Of a stretch of 21,457 nucleotides of DNA, positions 1 through 8,641 are shown in pieces; the first letter of the stretch is position 1, and each line of letters starts with the position of its first letter. Position numbers and translations under genes: made by a program. Source of the DNA: Muribaculaceae bacterium (GTDB lineage Bacteria > Bacteroidota > Bacteroidia > Bacteroidales > Muribaculaceae); NCBI GenBank assembly GCA_017545095.1, contig JAFYCU010000187.1, forward strand, positions 1 through 21,457. Direction: 5' to 3'. The notes below the pieces were generated by a model that was not told where the DNA came from, made no database searches, and saw only the letters and a list, made by a program, of their open reading frames with translations.

Positions 1-174
1 ACCCCGGTGCGGCTGATGGCCGAGTCAGGTGGGGCGACGAGCCACGAAACGGGGTGATGCCTAACATATTGGGGGATACCGCATCGGGGGAGCCGCACCA
101 GGCTGCGGCTCTACTTTATCACTGATTTGGACGCAAACCAACGATAACGGAAACCGCGATGAAGGCCGAATCAT
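1..174 (+). repeat. REP-pair (BIME-like) unit, copy 1, left edge cut by window
   Basis: This is a near-complete copy of a roughly 174-bp unit that is repeated in tandem immediately downstream. It begins inside the left palindrome (GGTGCGGCT) and runs through a unique middle to an inverted palindrome at 91-110, which carries one mismatch (CCAGGCTGCGG) and is followed by CTAC. A linker with CGATAACGGAAACCGCGATG then leads to GAATCAT. The unit encodes no protein. The same blocks recur near 4209, 8253, 15233 and 21375. Confidence 0.85.
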
Positions 175-345
175 GTAGAGCCGCACCCCGGTGCGGCTGA
201 TGGCCGAGTCAGGTGGGGCGACGAGCCACGAAACGGGGTGATACCCAACGTATTGGGGATACTGCATCGGGGGAGCCGCACCAGGGTGCGGCTCTACTTT
301 ATCACTGATTTGGACGCAATCCGACAATAACGGAAACCGCGATGA
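175..345 (+). repeat. REP-pair (BIME-like) unit, copy 2
   Basis: GTAG at 175-178 directly precedes the palindrome at 179-198. An inverted palindrome lies at 274-293 and is followed by CTAC at 294-297, so the whole 175-297 segment has complementary ends. The linker after it contains ACAATAACGGAAACCGCGATG. Apart from scattered substitutions and one indel it matches copy 1, so this is a tandem duplication. Confidence 0.88.
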
Positions 346-360
346 TTGCCACTAAAAAAC

Positions 361-381
361 CATGAACTATGAACTATAAAG
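361..381 (+). repeat. Heptad-period repeat (CATGAAC / TATGAAC / TATAAAG)
   Basis: Three consecutive 7-bp units with substitutions lie between the repeat cluster and the promoter of the first gene. The period is seven, as in several other intergenic arrays in this window, although the unit sequence differs. Confidence 0.6.
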
Positions 382-386
382 CATCA

Positions 387-403
387 CGTTAAATACACGT
401 TAA
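387..403 (+). promoter_or_regulatory. Direct-repeat operator, CGTTAA x2, period 11
   Basis: CGTTAA at 387-392 is repeated at 398-403. Its last base lies 38 nt before the -7 box at 442. The same pair occurs at matching distances upstream of the other two large surface-protein genes. One helical turn between half-sites just upstream of -33 fits a head-to-tail bound activator. The protein that binds is not known. Confidence 0.55.
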
Positions 404-417
404 ATAGCTCCACCCCT

Positions 418-449
418 TTTGCATAAACAAGCATTTTGCTGTAATTTTG
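418..449 (+). promoter_or_regulatory. Bacteroidetes-type promoter of the gene at 511
   Basis: TTTG (418-421), a 20-nt spacer and TAATTTTG (442-449) match the primary sigma consensus of Bacteroidetes. This places transcription start near 455 and gives a leader of about 55 nt before the ATG at 511. Confidence 0.75.
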
Positions 450-510
450 TAGTTTGAATCCATTGCACACTTACATTCATTATTATAACCAACCAAAAAA
501 CATTTAGTTT

Positions 511-3500
511 ATGAGACGATTTCTCACTCTCACGCTCTTCCTGCTGGCCATGTGTGCCGTGCAAGCGGCCCCCACAGCGGTGAAGAACCGGGCGTTCTAC
601 GAGGGCATCACCTATCAGTGGCCCATCAACGCCGAGAATCAACAGACATCGAATCTGGCCACGGTGGCCACCGACCCCGACCAGATTATCGCGATGATTC
701 GCGAAGTGTACAGCAACCGTGCCATCCCCGGCACCTATTCGCGTGGCTACAGCGCCCTCGACATCCCTGAGGGCACGTGGCTCGACGGCGCGGCCGCCGG
801 CAAATTTCCTGTGGCCTATCCCGGCATCGGCACCATTGCCAACGTGAACGGCAACATCGACTATCTGGACTACGGCTGGGCGCTACCCGGCAATGTGACC
901 CACGTCTTCGATAATGCCGAGGAAACGGTGTCGTTCGTCGCCGGCGTTGACAAGGGCGACAACAGCAGCCACACCAACCAGACCAAGGGAGCTTTCCACA
1001 TCAACTTCATCAACAACATGAATCCCACCTCGTGGTATCTGCTCTCCTATGGCTACGACCAGCGGTTCTCCACCGACCCGGGCTACAAGATGACCAGCCT
1101 CAAGTTCACCTTCACCGCCGCCGGTTATGGCTCGACCAACATCGACTACGTGCGTTACCGCAACGATGAGGGCAATATGGTGAAAATCGACCGCAACACC
1201 ACGCCGTCAATCACCGAGTTCATGCCCGCTGGCGGTTTGAGTTTTGAGTGGACCATCCCCACCGACTCGCTCGTGCTGCGTTGCGTTGCCAACCAGAACC
1301 TGCGCGCCACACTCATCGAGGCCACCTACGAGGCGGCCCTCGACGACTACCACTTCGACCCCGCCGCCTATCTGCCCAACGAAGAAGGTACCACACTGTT
1401 GCTCATCGAGGTGAAAGATGGCATGACCGTCGATGGCCTGATTGCCGAAGCACTCACCACCACCGATGAAGACGGCAAGTTTGAGGACTACGCCGTGAAC
1501 GACTACGCCAGCCTGCGCGCCCTGGTGGCTGCCACCATCAAGAGCGCACGCGTGCTCACCGACGCCAAGCGGTTCGGCACGGGTCTCGATGCCGGCACGC
1601 TGTTCAAAATCGACGTTGACAAGCTCAACCGTTTCTACCTCATGGGCAAGGGACAGCTGCGATGGATCAACAACGACTACTCGGCCAACGACGTGAACGC
1701 CACTAAGCCGCCGCGCAACCACAACCAGTTCAACGACCAGCAGCCCTACTACATCGGCGAGAACTTCTACGACCAGAGCATCGAGGCACTGTTCGGACAC
1801 ATGTTCGAGCAGTTCAGCCCCGCATCATCGTCGGGTGGCGAGGCCCGTAACGACATCTACCGAGACCTGGTGAACATGGAAAGCTTTGGCGTGAAGCACG
1901 ACTGCATCGACGTGATCAGCGCCGAGGCCAAGGGTCATGAGTTCAACATGTATGGCAAAGAGTCGCTGAGCGACGACTGCCAGGACGTGCGCGACCTGAT
2001 GTTCTTCGTACCCGACTACCGTATGCTCGCCCACGACGGCAATGCCAACACCAACGCCCGCGACCCCAACAAGGCCCAGCGCTTTGTGAACTACAACCCC
2101 GCCCACGCGCCCACGATGGCTCTGTTCGTGATCAAGCAGAACGCCATCACCGGTGAGCAGGTCGATGGCCAAGCACAATACGACCTGCACTTGAGCTGGA
2201 CGAGCAACCTGCCCGACTTCCTGCCTGGCGAGGACGGCTTTTACGAGTTGCTGCGCGTCACCACCGATGCCGAGGGCAACGAGACCTACACCCCTGTGGC
2301 ACAGCTCGAACCCAACACCTATGAATATACCGACCGCGTGGCCATGCTCTCGGGCAGCCGCGAGGTGACCTATGCCGTGCGCGGCCAGGATGCCGACCAA
2401 TTCCTCACCCTGCAGCTGTCGAACAAAGAAAGCTACCTGGTGCCCGGCACCGGCGAGGACGAGCTGCTCAGCCTCACCCTCAGTGCCGACAACAGCAGCC
2501 GCTTCGACCCGCAGCTGCAGCAGAACAACTACTCCAACCGCTTGGCTCTGGGCGAGACCTCGGGCATCAAGGCCGACTACCTCACCACCGGAGCCGACCA
2601 GCTCACCGTTAACCGCAGCTATACCGACGGCAGCGGCGACCACACCGATGTCATCGCCACGGCACGCGTCACCGCCTTGGCCAACGGCAACGGCACCCTG
2701 CAAGTGACCATGCAGAACCAAAACGAGTTCACCTATGGCTACCATGCCAACGGCACACAGGCCAACGCCACCTTCACGGTGCCGTTTACCTATAATGCCA
2801 ACGGCGTGGACTTCGGCCAGCTCGCATTCTACGACAACTTCTCGGTCTCGGTGGCCGACAACCAGCACCCCGCCACCTACACCTACCAGGTGCTCTTCGA
2901 CTACAACGATGGCCAGGCCAAGCAAGCCGTGAGTAACGAGATGAACGTGCATGTGCACAAGACCGACCTCACCCTCGACCCCGACGGCCTCCGTGCCATG
3001 ACACTCGATGAGGTCACCGCCGACACTGAGCATGCCCAGCCCGCTGCCACCACCGACGACCTGGTAGACTTCGACATCGACGTGAAGTACAGCAGTAAGG
3101 CCGAAATCCTGCGCTACGATGCCTACCGCTGGAACGAGGGCGATGAGCGTTACATCATTGAGCCGTCGAGCACGCCCGACAACGAGCTGGATGTGCCGCC
3201 AACGGGCATCGCCGGCAACCAAGGCGACTACTACACCGTGGCCATGAACAGCGGCGACTTCCTCACCACTGGCACAGCCACCTTCGAGCCGGGAGCCACC
3301 ACCGCCAAGGCCCGCTTCACCGATGCCTACGCCACCCAGAACGTGGGAGCCTACGTCTACGCTCCCGTGGTGGAGGTATTTGCCAACGGTGACAACGGCG
3401 GCTACAACACCTACGGTGCACCAGCGCGCAGCCTCGCTACGGGCACCCTCGCCGTGAGCGTGATGCCCACCAGCGTGGAGACCACCGGCGACTACACCCT

Positions 3501-4113
3501 CATGAGCAGCACCTGGACCAGTGGCAGCGACAGCTATGCCTACTATACCGTCTATGTGCAGGTCGACGAGGCCGCCATCCCCGAGGGCTACAAGGTGGCC
3601 AAGCTGCGCATGTGGCGCAAGGTGGATCCCGCCCTGCTCGGCGAGGAAAACAGCGACAACAACGAGCGCCTGGGCAATGCCGAGGGTGAGTGGCTCTGCA
3701 CCGACGAGGACAACATCGCCCTGCAACAGGGTCAGCTGCTGCCCGTCACCTTTGGCGCCCGCAAGCTGCGCACCATCGAGGGCGAGACTGGAGCCATTGA
3801 GGAACTGACCACCGACTTCGTGGTGCGCCTGTACCTGACCCGCGATGCCGCCACCCCATCGGGTGCCCCGCGCCGTGCCGAGGGTGACGCCGCTCGCAAC
3901 CTGTTCATGGTCGAGGGCACAGCCACCCACACCTTCATTGGCGAGAGCATCGTGCCCACCGCCGTGAGCGACCTCAGCGCCAGCAAGCTGCCCGTGGCCA
4001 CCACCTACTACAACGTGGCCGGCAACGCCAGCAGCCAGCCCTGGAACGGAGTGAACATCGTCATCACCCGCTACACCGACGGCACCACCACTACCACCAA
4101 AGTGGTGAAATAA
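511..4113 (+). CDS. Large secreted modular surface protein with C-terminal sorting-like tail (paralogue 1)
   Basis: The predicted protein has 1200 residues. Residues 1-20 form a signal peptide (LFLLAMCAVQA). Residues 21-135 are a conserved N-terminal region (KNRAFYEGITYQW, ATDPDQIIAM). Residues 139-274 form a beta-rich module ending in IEATYE, and residues 290-545 carry an unassigned conserved block (GKGQLRW, EFNMYGKESLSDDCQDVRD). A fibronectin-III-like stretch follows at about 553-650. The last 50 or so residues (YNVAGN, then NGVNIVITRYTDGTT and KVVK) resemble a type A type IX secretion sorting domain and are shared with two neighbours. The protein at 10076-14302 is a full-length paralogue. 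I do not recognise an enzyme, and an adhesin or surface-structure role is only inferred. Promoter and operator lie directly upstream, and a heptad array plus terminator lie directly downstream. Confidence 0.88.
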   Translation: MRRFLTLTLFLLAMCAVQAAPTAVKNRAFYEGITYQWPINAENQQTSNLATVATDPDQIIAMIREVYSNRAIPGTYSRGYSALDIPEGTWLDGAAAGKFPVAYPGIGTIANVNGNIDYLDYGWALPGNVTHVFDNAEETVSFVAGVDKGDNSSHTNQTKGAFHINFINNMNPTSWYLLSYGYDQRFSTDPGYKMTSLKFTFTAAGYGSTNIDYVRYRNDEGNMVKIDRNTTPSITEFMPAGGLSFEWTIPTDSLVLRCVANQNLRATLIEATYEAALDDYHFDPAAYLPNEEGTTLLLIEVKDGMTVDGLIAEALTTTDEDGKFEDYAVNDYASLRALVAATIKSARVLTDAKRFGTGLDAGTLFKIDVDKLNRFYLMGKGQLRWINNDYSANDVNATKPPRNHNQFNDQQPYYIGENFYDQSIEALFGHMFEQFSPASSSGGEARNDIYRDLVNMESFGVKHDCIDVISAEAKGHEFNMYGKESLSDDCQDVRDLMFFVPDYRMLAHDGNANTNARDPNKAQRFVNYNPAHAPTMALFVIKQNAITGEQVDGQAQYDLHLSWTSNLPDFLPGEDGFYELLRVTTDAEGNETYTPVAQLEPNTYEYTDRVAMLSGSREVTYAVRGQDADQFLTLQLSNKESYLVPGTGEDELLSLTLSADNSSRFDPQLQQNNYSNRLALGETSGIKADYLTTGADQLTVNRSYTDGSGDHTDVIATARVTALANGNGTLQVTMQNQNEFTYGYHANGTQANATFTVPFTYNANGVDFGQLAFYDNFSVSVADNQHPATYTYQVLFDYNDGQAKQAVSNEMNVHVHKTDLTLDPDGLRAMTLDEVTADTEHAQPAATTDDLVDFDIDVKYSSKAEILRYDAYRWNEGDERYIIEPSSTPDNELDVPPTGIAGNQGDYYTVAMNSGDFLTTGTATFEPGATTAKARFTDAYATQNVGAYVYAPVVEVFANGDNGGYNTYGAPARSLATGTLAVSVMPTSVETTGDYTLMSSTWTSGSDSYAYYTVYVQVDEAAIPEGYKVAKLRMWRKVDPALLGEENSDNNERLGNAEGEWLCTDEDNIALQQGQLLPVTFGARKLRTIEGETGAIEELTTDFVVRLYLTRDAATPSGAPRRAEGDAARNLFMVEGTATHTFIGESIVPTAVSDLSASKLPVATTYYNVAGNASSQPWNGVNIVITRYTDGTTTTTKVVK

Positions 4114-4141
4114 GAACCGAGAACCAAGAAGCAAGAACCAA
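4114..4141 (+). repeat. Heptad-period array GAACC(A/G)A, 4 units, 3' of stop codon
   Basis: Beginning at the base after TAA, the sequence reads GAACCGA, GAACCAA, GAAGCAA, GAACCAA. It lies between the stop codon and the terminator hairpin, as after the genes ending at 8160, 14302 and 21263. Confidence 0.8.
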
Positions 4142-4157
4142 GCTTCTGGCCTTCCCA

Positions 4158-4189
4158 AGCCTCTCCAACGTAAAGGAGGGGCTTTTTTT
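4158..4189 (+). terminator. Rho-independent terminator
   Basis: AGCCTCTCC pairs with GGAGGGGCT around an 8-nt loop (one G-U pair), followed by seven T. It is the terminator of the gene ending at 4113. Confidence 0.85.
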
Positions 4190-4208
4190 CGGATATTTCC
4201 GAATCCTG

Positions 4209-4470
4209 TAGAACCGCAAACCGACAATAACGGAAACCGCGATTATAGGCCGAATCATGTAGAGCCGCACCCTGGTGCGGCTGATGGCCGAGTCAGGTCG
4301 AGTCGGAGCAACGAAACGGGGTGATGACCACCGCATTAGGGGACACCGCATCGGGGGAGCCGCACCAGGGTGCGGCTGATGACCGAATGTGGAGGCCATT
4401 CCAAATCTTCGGTCCTGAGTCATGTAGAGCCGCACCCTGGTGCGGCTGATGGCCGAGTCAAAACCACGAT
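4209..4470 (+). repeat. REP-like cluster, three palindromes
   Basis: The cluster contains the linker block (ACAATAACGGAAACCGCGAT) and three palindromes at 4263-4282, 4358-4377 (inverted) and 4428-4447. GTAG precedes the first and third palindromes. The inverted one is followed by GATG instead of CTAC, so this copy is a recombined mosaic. The rest of the gap to 4550 holds no gene that I can support. Confidence 0.85.
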
Positions 4471-4554
4471 GCAGGACACCGACAGCCGCAACGTGGCCGG
4501 GGCTGTGACGCTGACCCCAACACGACCGACGGCGAAACAAACTGACACACATCG

Positions 4555-4570
4555 CGTTAATTTCCGTTAA
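4555..4570 (+). promoter_or_regulatory. Direct-repeat operator, CGTTAA x2, period 10
   Basis: CGTTAA occurs at 4555-4560 and 4565-4570, ending 39 nt before the -7 box at 4610. This is the same arrangement as at 387-403 and 9925-9941. Confidence 0.55.
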
Positions 4571-4583
4571 TTGTTCTCTCACC

Positions 4584-4617
4584 TTTGCAGACAAACGAAC
4601 AATTTGAATTAATTTTG
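4584..4617 (+). promoter_or_regulatory. Bacteroidetes-type promoter of the gene at 4705
   Basis: TTTG (4584-4587), a slightly long 22-nt spacer and TAATTTTG (4610-4617). The segment around ACAAACGAACAATTTG closely matches the promoter at 9956-9987. Confidence 0.65.
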
Positions 4618-4704
4618 CACTATTAAATTAATGATTGATATTTTATTCAGCATTATGCATAACCTTTCGCCACACGGCTGAAAACCTTAAAAACATTATT
4701 AAAA

Positions 4705-7700
4705 ATGAGAAAACTACTTACCCTTTTGCTGCTTCTGGTCGGCGTGCTCTCGGCCTGGGCAGGAGAGAAGACCATTACCATCTCGCGCAATGATGTGGCC
4801 TGGGAGAGCGCCAACACCGTCTACAACGTGACCAAAGGCGGTGTGGAACTTGTGATGTCGGGTGGTATGAACAACCCGAACTTTCTGCTGATGAAGCAGC
4901 ACACCACCATCACGGTGAAGTCGCACAACTTCAACATCAAGCGGATTGTGTTCCACTGTCTGGACAACTTCACCAACGACAACCTCGACCCATTCTACTG
5001 GGGTCCTACAACGCTGCACATCCAGTACAGCCAAACGCACCAAGAGTACGCAGGCACGCTGACCTATAATTATCAAGGCAGCACCTACGATGCGCTGTGG
5101 CGGTCGACCAAAAGCAGCAATCCTGGCAACTATCCCAACGGACTGCCTGCCGGCTACGAGCTGATGTTTGAGAACGAAGGAAAACCCGTGCGCTTTGCGT
5201 CTATCGACATCGTCGTGGAACAAGAGGTGGGCGATATGTATGAACTCGTGACAAGTACAAGTGAAATCAACACAACAGATACTTACATGCTTGTCGGTCG
5301 TGCTACTGCTACCACAACCACTGGCTACGCCATGAGTGTGAACACGACGGGGTCCTCTGCAAGTGACAACATACTTTCAACACCTGTGACGCTGATTGAC
5401 AATGGCCTTCGCGTGAAAGCCACCGATGAGACCCAATTTATCAAACTTGCAACAGGTACCGGTAACAGCACCTACAAATACTACATAAAAGCAGGAACCA
5501 ATTATATCAGGTCACAGACAACATATCAGAGTAATGAGAGTTACAACCATGGTTTTTGTTTGACCAAGGTTGCAAACGTACCTTCACTTACTAGCGCTTG
5601 CTTTACAAAGGTCACTATTAATAGTGAAGATATATCTACTAACTGGGACTATTACGCTGACATACGCTACCAATTCAGCAACCCCTACACCAATAACAGC
5701 TACTATGCTTTACGCCACAATAATGACAACTAACAATTCAGAAACCTATACAACAATAACTCTAGGCAGCGCGTCTTCCTCTACAAGCCTGCAAAGCAGT
5801 ATCTGGTGACCACCGAGGTGCGACCCAACGTCGCATACGGTAGCATCTCACTACGCGACGGCATCCTGGTGGACAACGGCAGAAACTGGTCGCAGAAGAT
5901 GGACACCGTGCAATTCCTCGTTACACCTGCCGATGGCTACAAGGTGAAGAGCCTCGTCATTCAGGAGGTGACCCGCGATGCCAACGACAACGTGACCCAA
6001 GTGCTTGGCACGGTCGACATTCTGAACAGCAGTCAGTCAATCAACGGAACGCTCTACAACTTTGTGATGCCAGGAAATGATGTCCACATCATTGCGGAAT
6101 TCGAGGAAGTGGTTTATCACAATGTTTACATTCAAGTGAATCCAAGTGGCGATTATGGTAACGTATTCCTCACCGAAGGATATGTGGTTCAAAACGACCA
6201 AGTGAAATCGTACGAGGGTGAGAATGTGGTGTTTAACGTAACGCCCAACCTTATCGACATTGACGACGAGAGCAAGGGTTACCATGAGTTGTACTCGGTG
6301 ACGGTGACCTATAACGAAGGCGGACAAACGATTTCCTACACCTACACCGACGGCAACTACGACTTCACCATGCCAGATGCCGACGTGCTCATCACCGCCA
6401 CGTTCATCTATAACAACAACAATCCGCTCTACTTGCTCGGTACTGCCAATGGCGGCACTTGGGCTCCAACAGGCCCCCGTTTCAACTATGACCCACAAGA
6501 AGATCAATATTATATTGATGTCTATTTCAAGGGTGACTCTGGCGATTATGGAGATTACACAGGTGGTAACCTTCCCGAAGTGTCATACGGCCACTTCAAC
6601 GTGGTTTGGGGTAAATGGAACACCTGGGCCGAAGTGAACTCTAACGGAAGACGCGGTATTCCTTACACCTGGGATTATCTGATTTCTGAGAGCAATCCTA
6701 ATTATGGACTTGTTTATGACGACACGAAAGCCGACCAGGGTTATGCCTTCAAGATTCCTGCTGGCATCTACCGCATCTACGTGAAATCCTACGGCTATCA
6801 TAACGACCAGCTCACCATTGTGAAGTATCCCACCACGCTCACCTTTGACCCGGCTGGCGGTGCCACCGCAGCCGAGGCTGTGGAAGTGGGCAAGAACCAG
6901 TTGGTGACCCTGAGCGGTGATGTTTATGACAAGATTATGGCTATCAATCCCGATGAGCCTGCAGCCAACTTTAAGTATAAAGCAGTGAAGACCATTGGTG
7001 AGAACAGCACTGCCGACACTCCCGTATCAAGCACCACCACTGCTACCACCACGCTTGACCAGGTGAACGAGGGCACTACCGTCACGCAGCTCGACGGGTA
7101 CAACTACCTGGGATGGATTGTGGCCAACAACACTGGTTACTACAAGGTGATCGACACCCCGCTGCACTGGATTGAGGAGTATGGCGAGAAGGACAACACC
7201 TACACCGTGAGCGACCGCATGCAAGGCATCTATGCCATCGGCACCAGCCTGTGGTGCAAGGACCTGGGCGACATCTCCATCGTGAAGACCAGCCCCGTGG
7301 ATGAGAACCAAATCGACTTCCTGTGGCAGAACAGCTATACACGCCGCCCCAACAGCGAGACGTGGGATCAGAGCAACTGGGTGGAGCTCGACTTCTCGGA
7401 CTACGACAATGGTGCCACCATGGCCAGCAACGGCGTGGATCACTACATCGCAGCAGGCACCGTGACCGGCGACTACATCGACGATGTGAACTACAAGATT
7501 AAGGTCTCCAGCGGCGAGCTCACACTCGACGGAGCAGCCAGCTATGAGCCCAACATCTACTGCCCCGTGAACTTCCTGGAGAGCAACCTCGTGCTCAAGG
7601 AAGGCGACCAGGGAGCCTACAGCGACACCTACAACAAATACTACTACATGCTCAACCCCAAGGTGCAGGAGTATGCTGTGGTGACGTGGGCCATGTGGGA

Positions 7701-8160
7701 CGAGTCGCAGCATATCTTTGTGGTGCCGGCGCAGAACAGCGTGGACAACACCGAAAACTTCACCGGTGCCTTCCGCATTGGCGATTGGGGCTACAACATC
7801 CAGCCAGGCGATGAGGCACTTGAGGGTCTCGCTGACGAAGACAATGCCGCAAACGAGTATGCGTTCCACATGATTGTGAAGCGCCTGAACAAGGAGTACG
7901 GCACGCCCGCCCGCACCCAGGCTCGTGAGGGACAGACCCCCTCGCCCAACATGACCGCTTGGCCCATCGACCTGGAGGTGGCTCCCGGCAGCCCGAGCAT
8001 CATCACCGCTGTGAGCGACGTGCGCACGGCAGCCCAGGTGCAGAGCGTGCACTACGTGAACGTGGCCGGCATGACCAGCAACCGTCCCTGGAGCGGCGTG
8101 AACATCGTGGTCACCCGCTACGCCGACGGCACCACCACCGCCACCAAAGTGGTGAGGTGA
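4705..8160 (+). pseudogene. Secreted modular surface protein gene interrupted by an in-frame TAA
   Basis: One reading frame runs from ATG 4705 to TGA 8158-8160 (1151 codons), broken only by TAA at 5731-5733. The frame after the stop reads on sensibly (QFRNLYNNNSRQRVFLYKP) before any start codon, so this is one gene with a nonsense codon, not two genes. Residues 1-19 are a signal peptide. Residues 20-173 form a beta-rich module like those of the other two large proteins. Residues 180-355 form another module (ELVTSTSEINTTDTYMLVG). Residues 373-570 hold two repeats of divergent InlB-B type (GYKVKSLVI, then NFVMPGNDVHIIAEF; DFTMPDADVLITATF). From about 575 there is an LYLLGTANGG module. The last 50 residues (VNVAGM to KVVR) are the shared sorting-like tail. 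As read, the product would stop at 342 residues, without tail or repeats. GTG 5806 could only restart without a signal peptide. A sequencing error is the main alternative. Confidence 0.8.
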
Positions 8161-8188
8161 GTGAATAGAACCAAGCACCGAGAGCCCC
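8161..8188 (+). repeat. Degenerate heptad array after stop codon
   Basis: GTGAATA, GAACCAA, GCACCGA and GAGCCCC follow the TGA directly. They are weaker matches to the GAACC(A/G)A unit seen after related genes. Confidence 0.5.
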
Positions 8189-8209
8189 AAAACCCATGAG
8201 GCCTCCCCA

Positions 8210-8235
8210 AACCCCTCCAAAAGGAGGGGTTTTTT
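8210..8235 (+). terminator. Rho-independent terminator
   Basis: AACCCCTCC pairs with GGAGGGGTT around a 4-nt AAAA loop and is followed by a T run. The preceding GCCTCCCCAAACCCCTCC is nearly the same as at 14429 and 21318. Confidence 0.85.
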
Positions 8236-8252
8236 CGGGTATTGCCGAATCA

Positions 8253-8525
8253 TGTAGGGACGTAAACCGACGATAACGGAAACCGCGATGCAGGCCGAAT
8301 CCGCTGTGTCGCGCAATCCGACAATAACGGAAACCACGATGCAGGCCGAATCATGTAGAGCCGCACCCTGGTGCGGCTGATGGCCGAGTCAAGTAGGGCG
8401 ACAAGCCACGAAACGGGGTGATGCCCAACGGATTGGGGGATACTGCATCGGGGGAGCCGCACCAGGGTGCGGCTCTACTTTTTCACTGTTTTGGACGCAA
8501 TCCGACAATAACGGAAACCGCGATG
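8253..8525 (+). repeat. REP-pair (BIME-like) cluster with duplicated linker
   Basis: The linker block occurs twice in tandem (about 8261-8350), then GTAG 8355-8358 with a palindrome at 8359-8378. An inverted palindrome at 8455-8474 is followed by CTAC 8475-8478. A third linker block follows, ending in GCGATG near 8525. It closely matches the unit at 175-345. Confidence 0.87.
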
Positions 8526-8609
8526 CATAACTATGTTTTTGTGATACGTTTGCTCCCTCTCGACTCATTTTTTTCTGCCGTTTTTATCTTCTATAAAAAA
8601 TAAAATCAC

Positions 8610-8617
8610 TAACTTTG
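8610..8617 (+). promoter_or_regulatory. -7 promoter box TAACTTTG
   Basis: TAACTTTG matches the Bacteroidetes -7 consensus and lies 24 nt upstream of ATG 8642. No clear TTTG is seen at -33. Confidence 0.6.
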
Positions 8618-8641
8618 CGGCAAATTTCAATTATAAAAGAA

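Noticed and set aside
1..345. Possible CRISPR array from the tandem repeats
   Set aside because: The units are about 174 bp with conserved interiors, not short repeats with unique spacers, and no cas genes are present.
1825..4227. 800-codon open frame on the minus strand
   Set aside because: It is antisense to the gene at 511-4113. GC-rich codons keep the opposite frame open, and its protein is a low-complexity Val/Gly/His/Ala string without domains.
5570..5809. Frameshift or programmed frameshift at the break in the 4705-8160 gene
   Set aside because: Coding sense continues in the same frame on both sides of TAA. The overlapping +1 frame gives a Thr-rich shadow without family features.
8615..8641. 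Upstream TTG start for the ATPase
   Set aside because: The codon lies inside the TAACTTTG promoter box, so it would not be transcribed.
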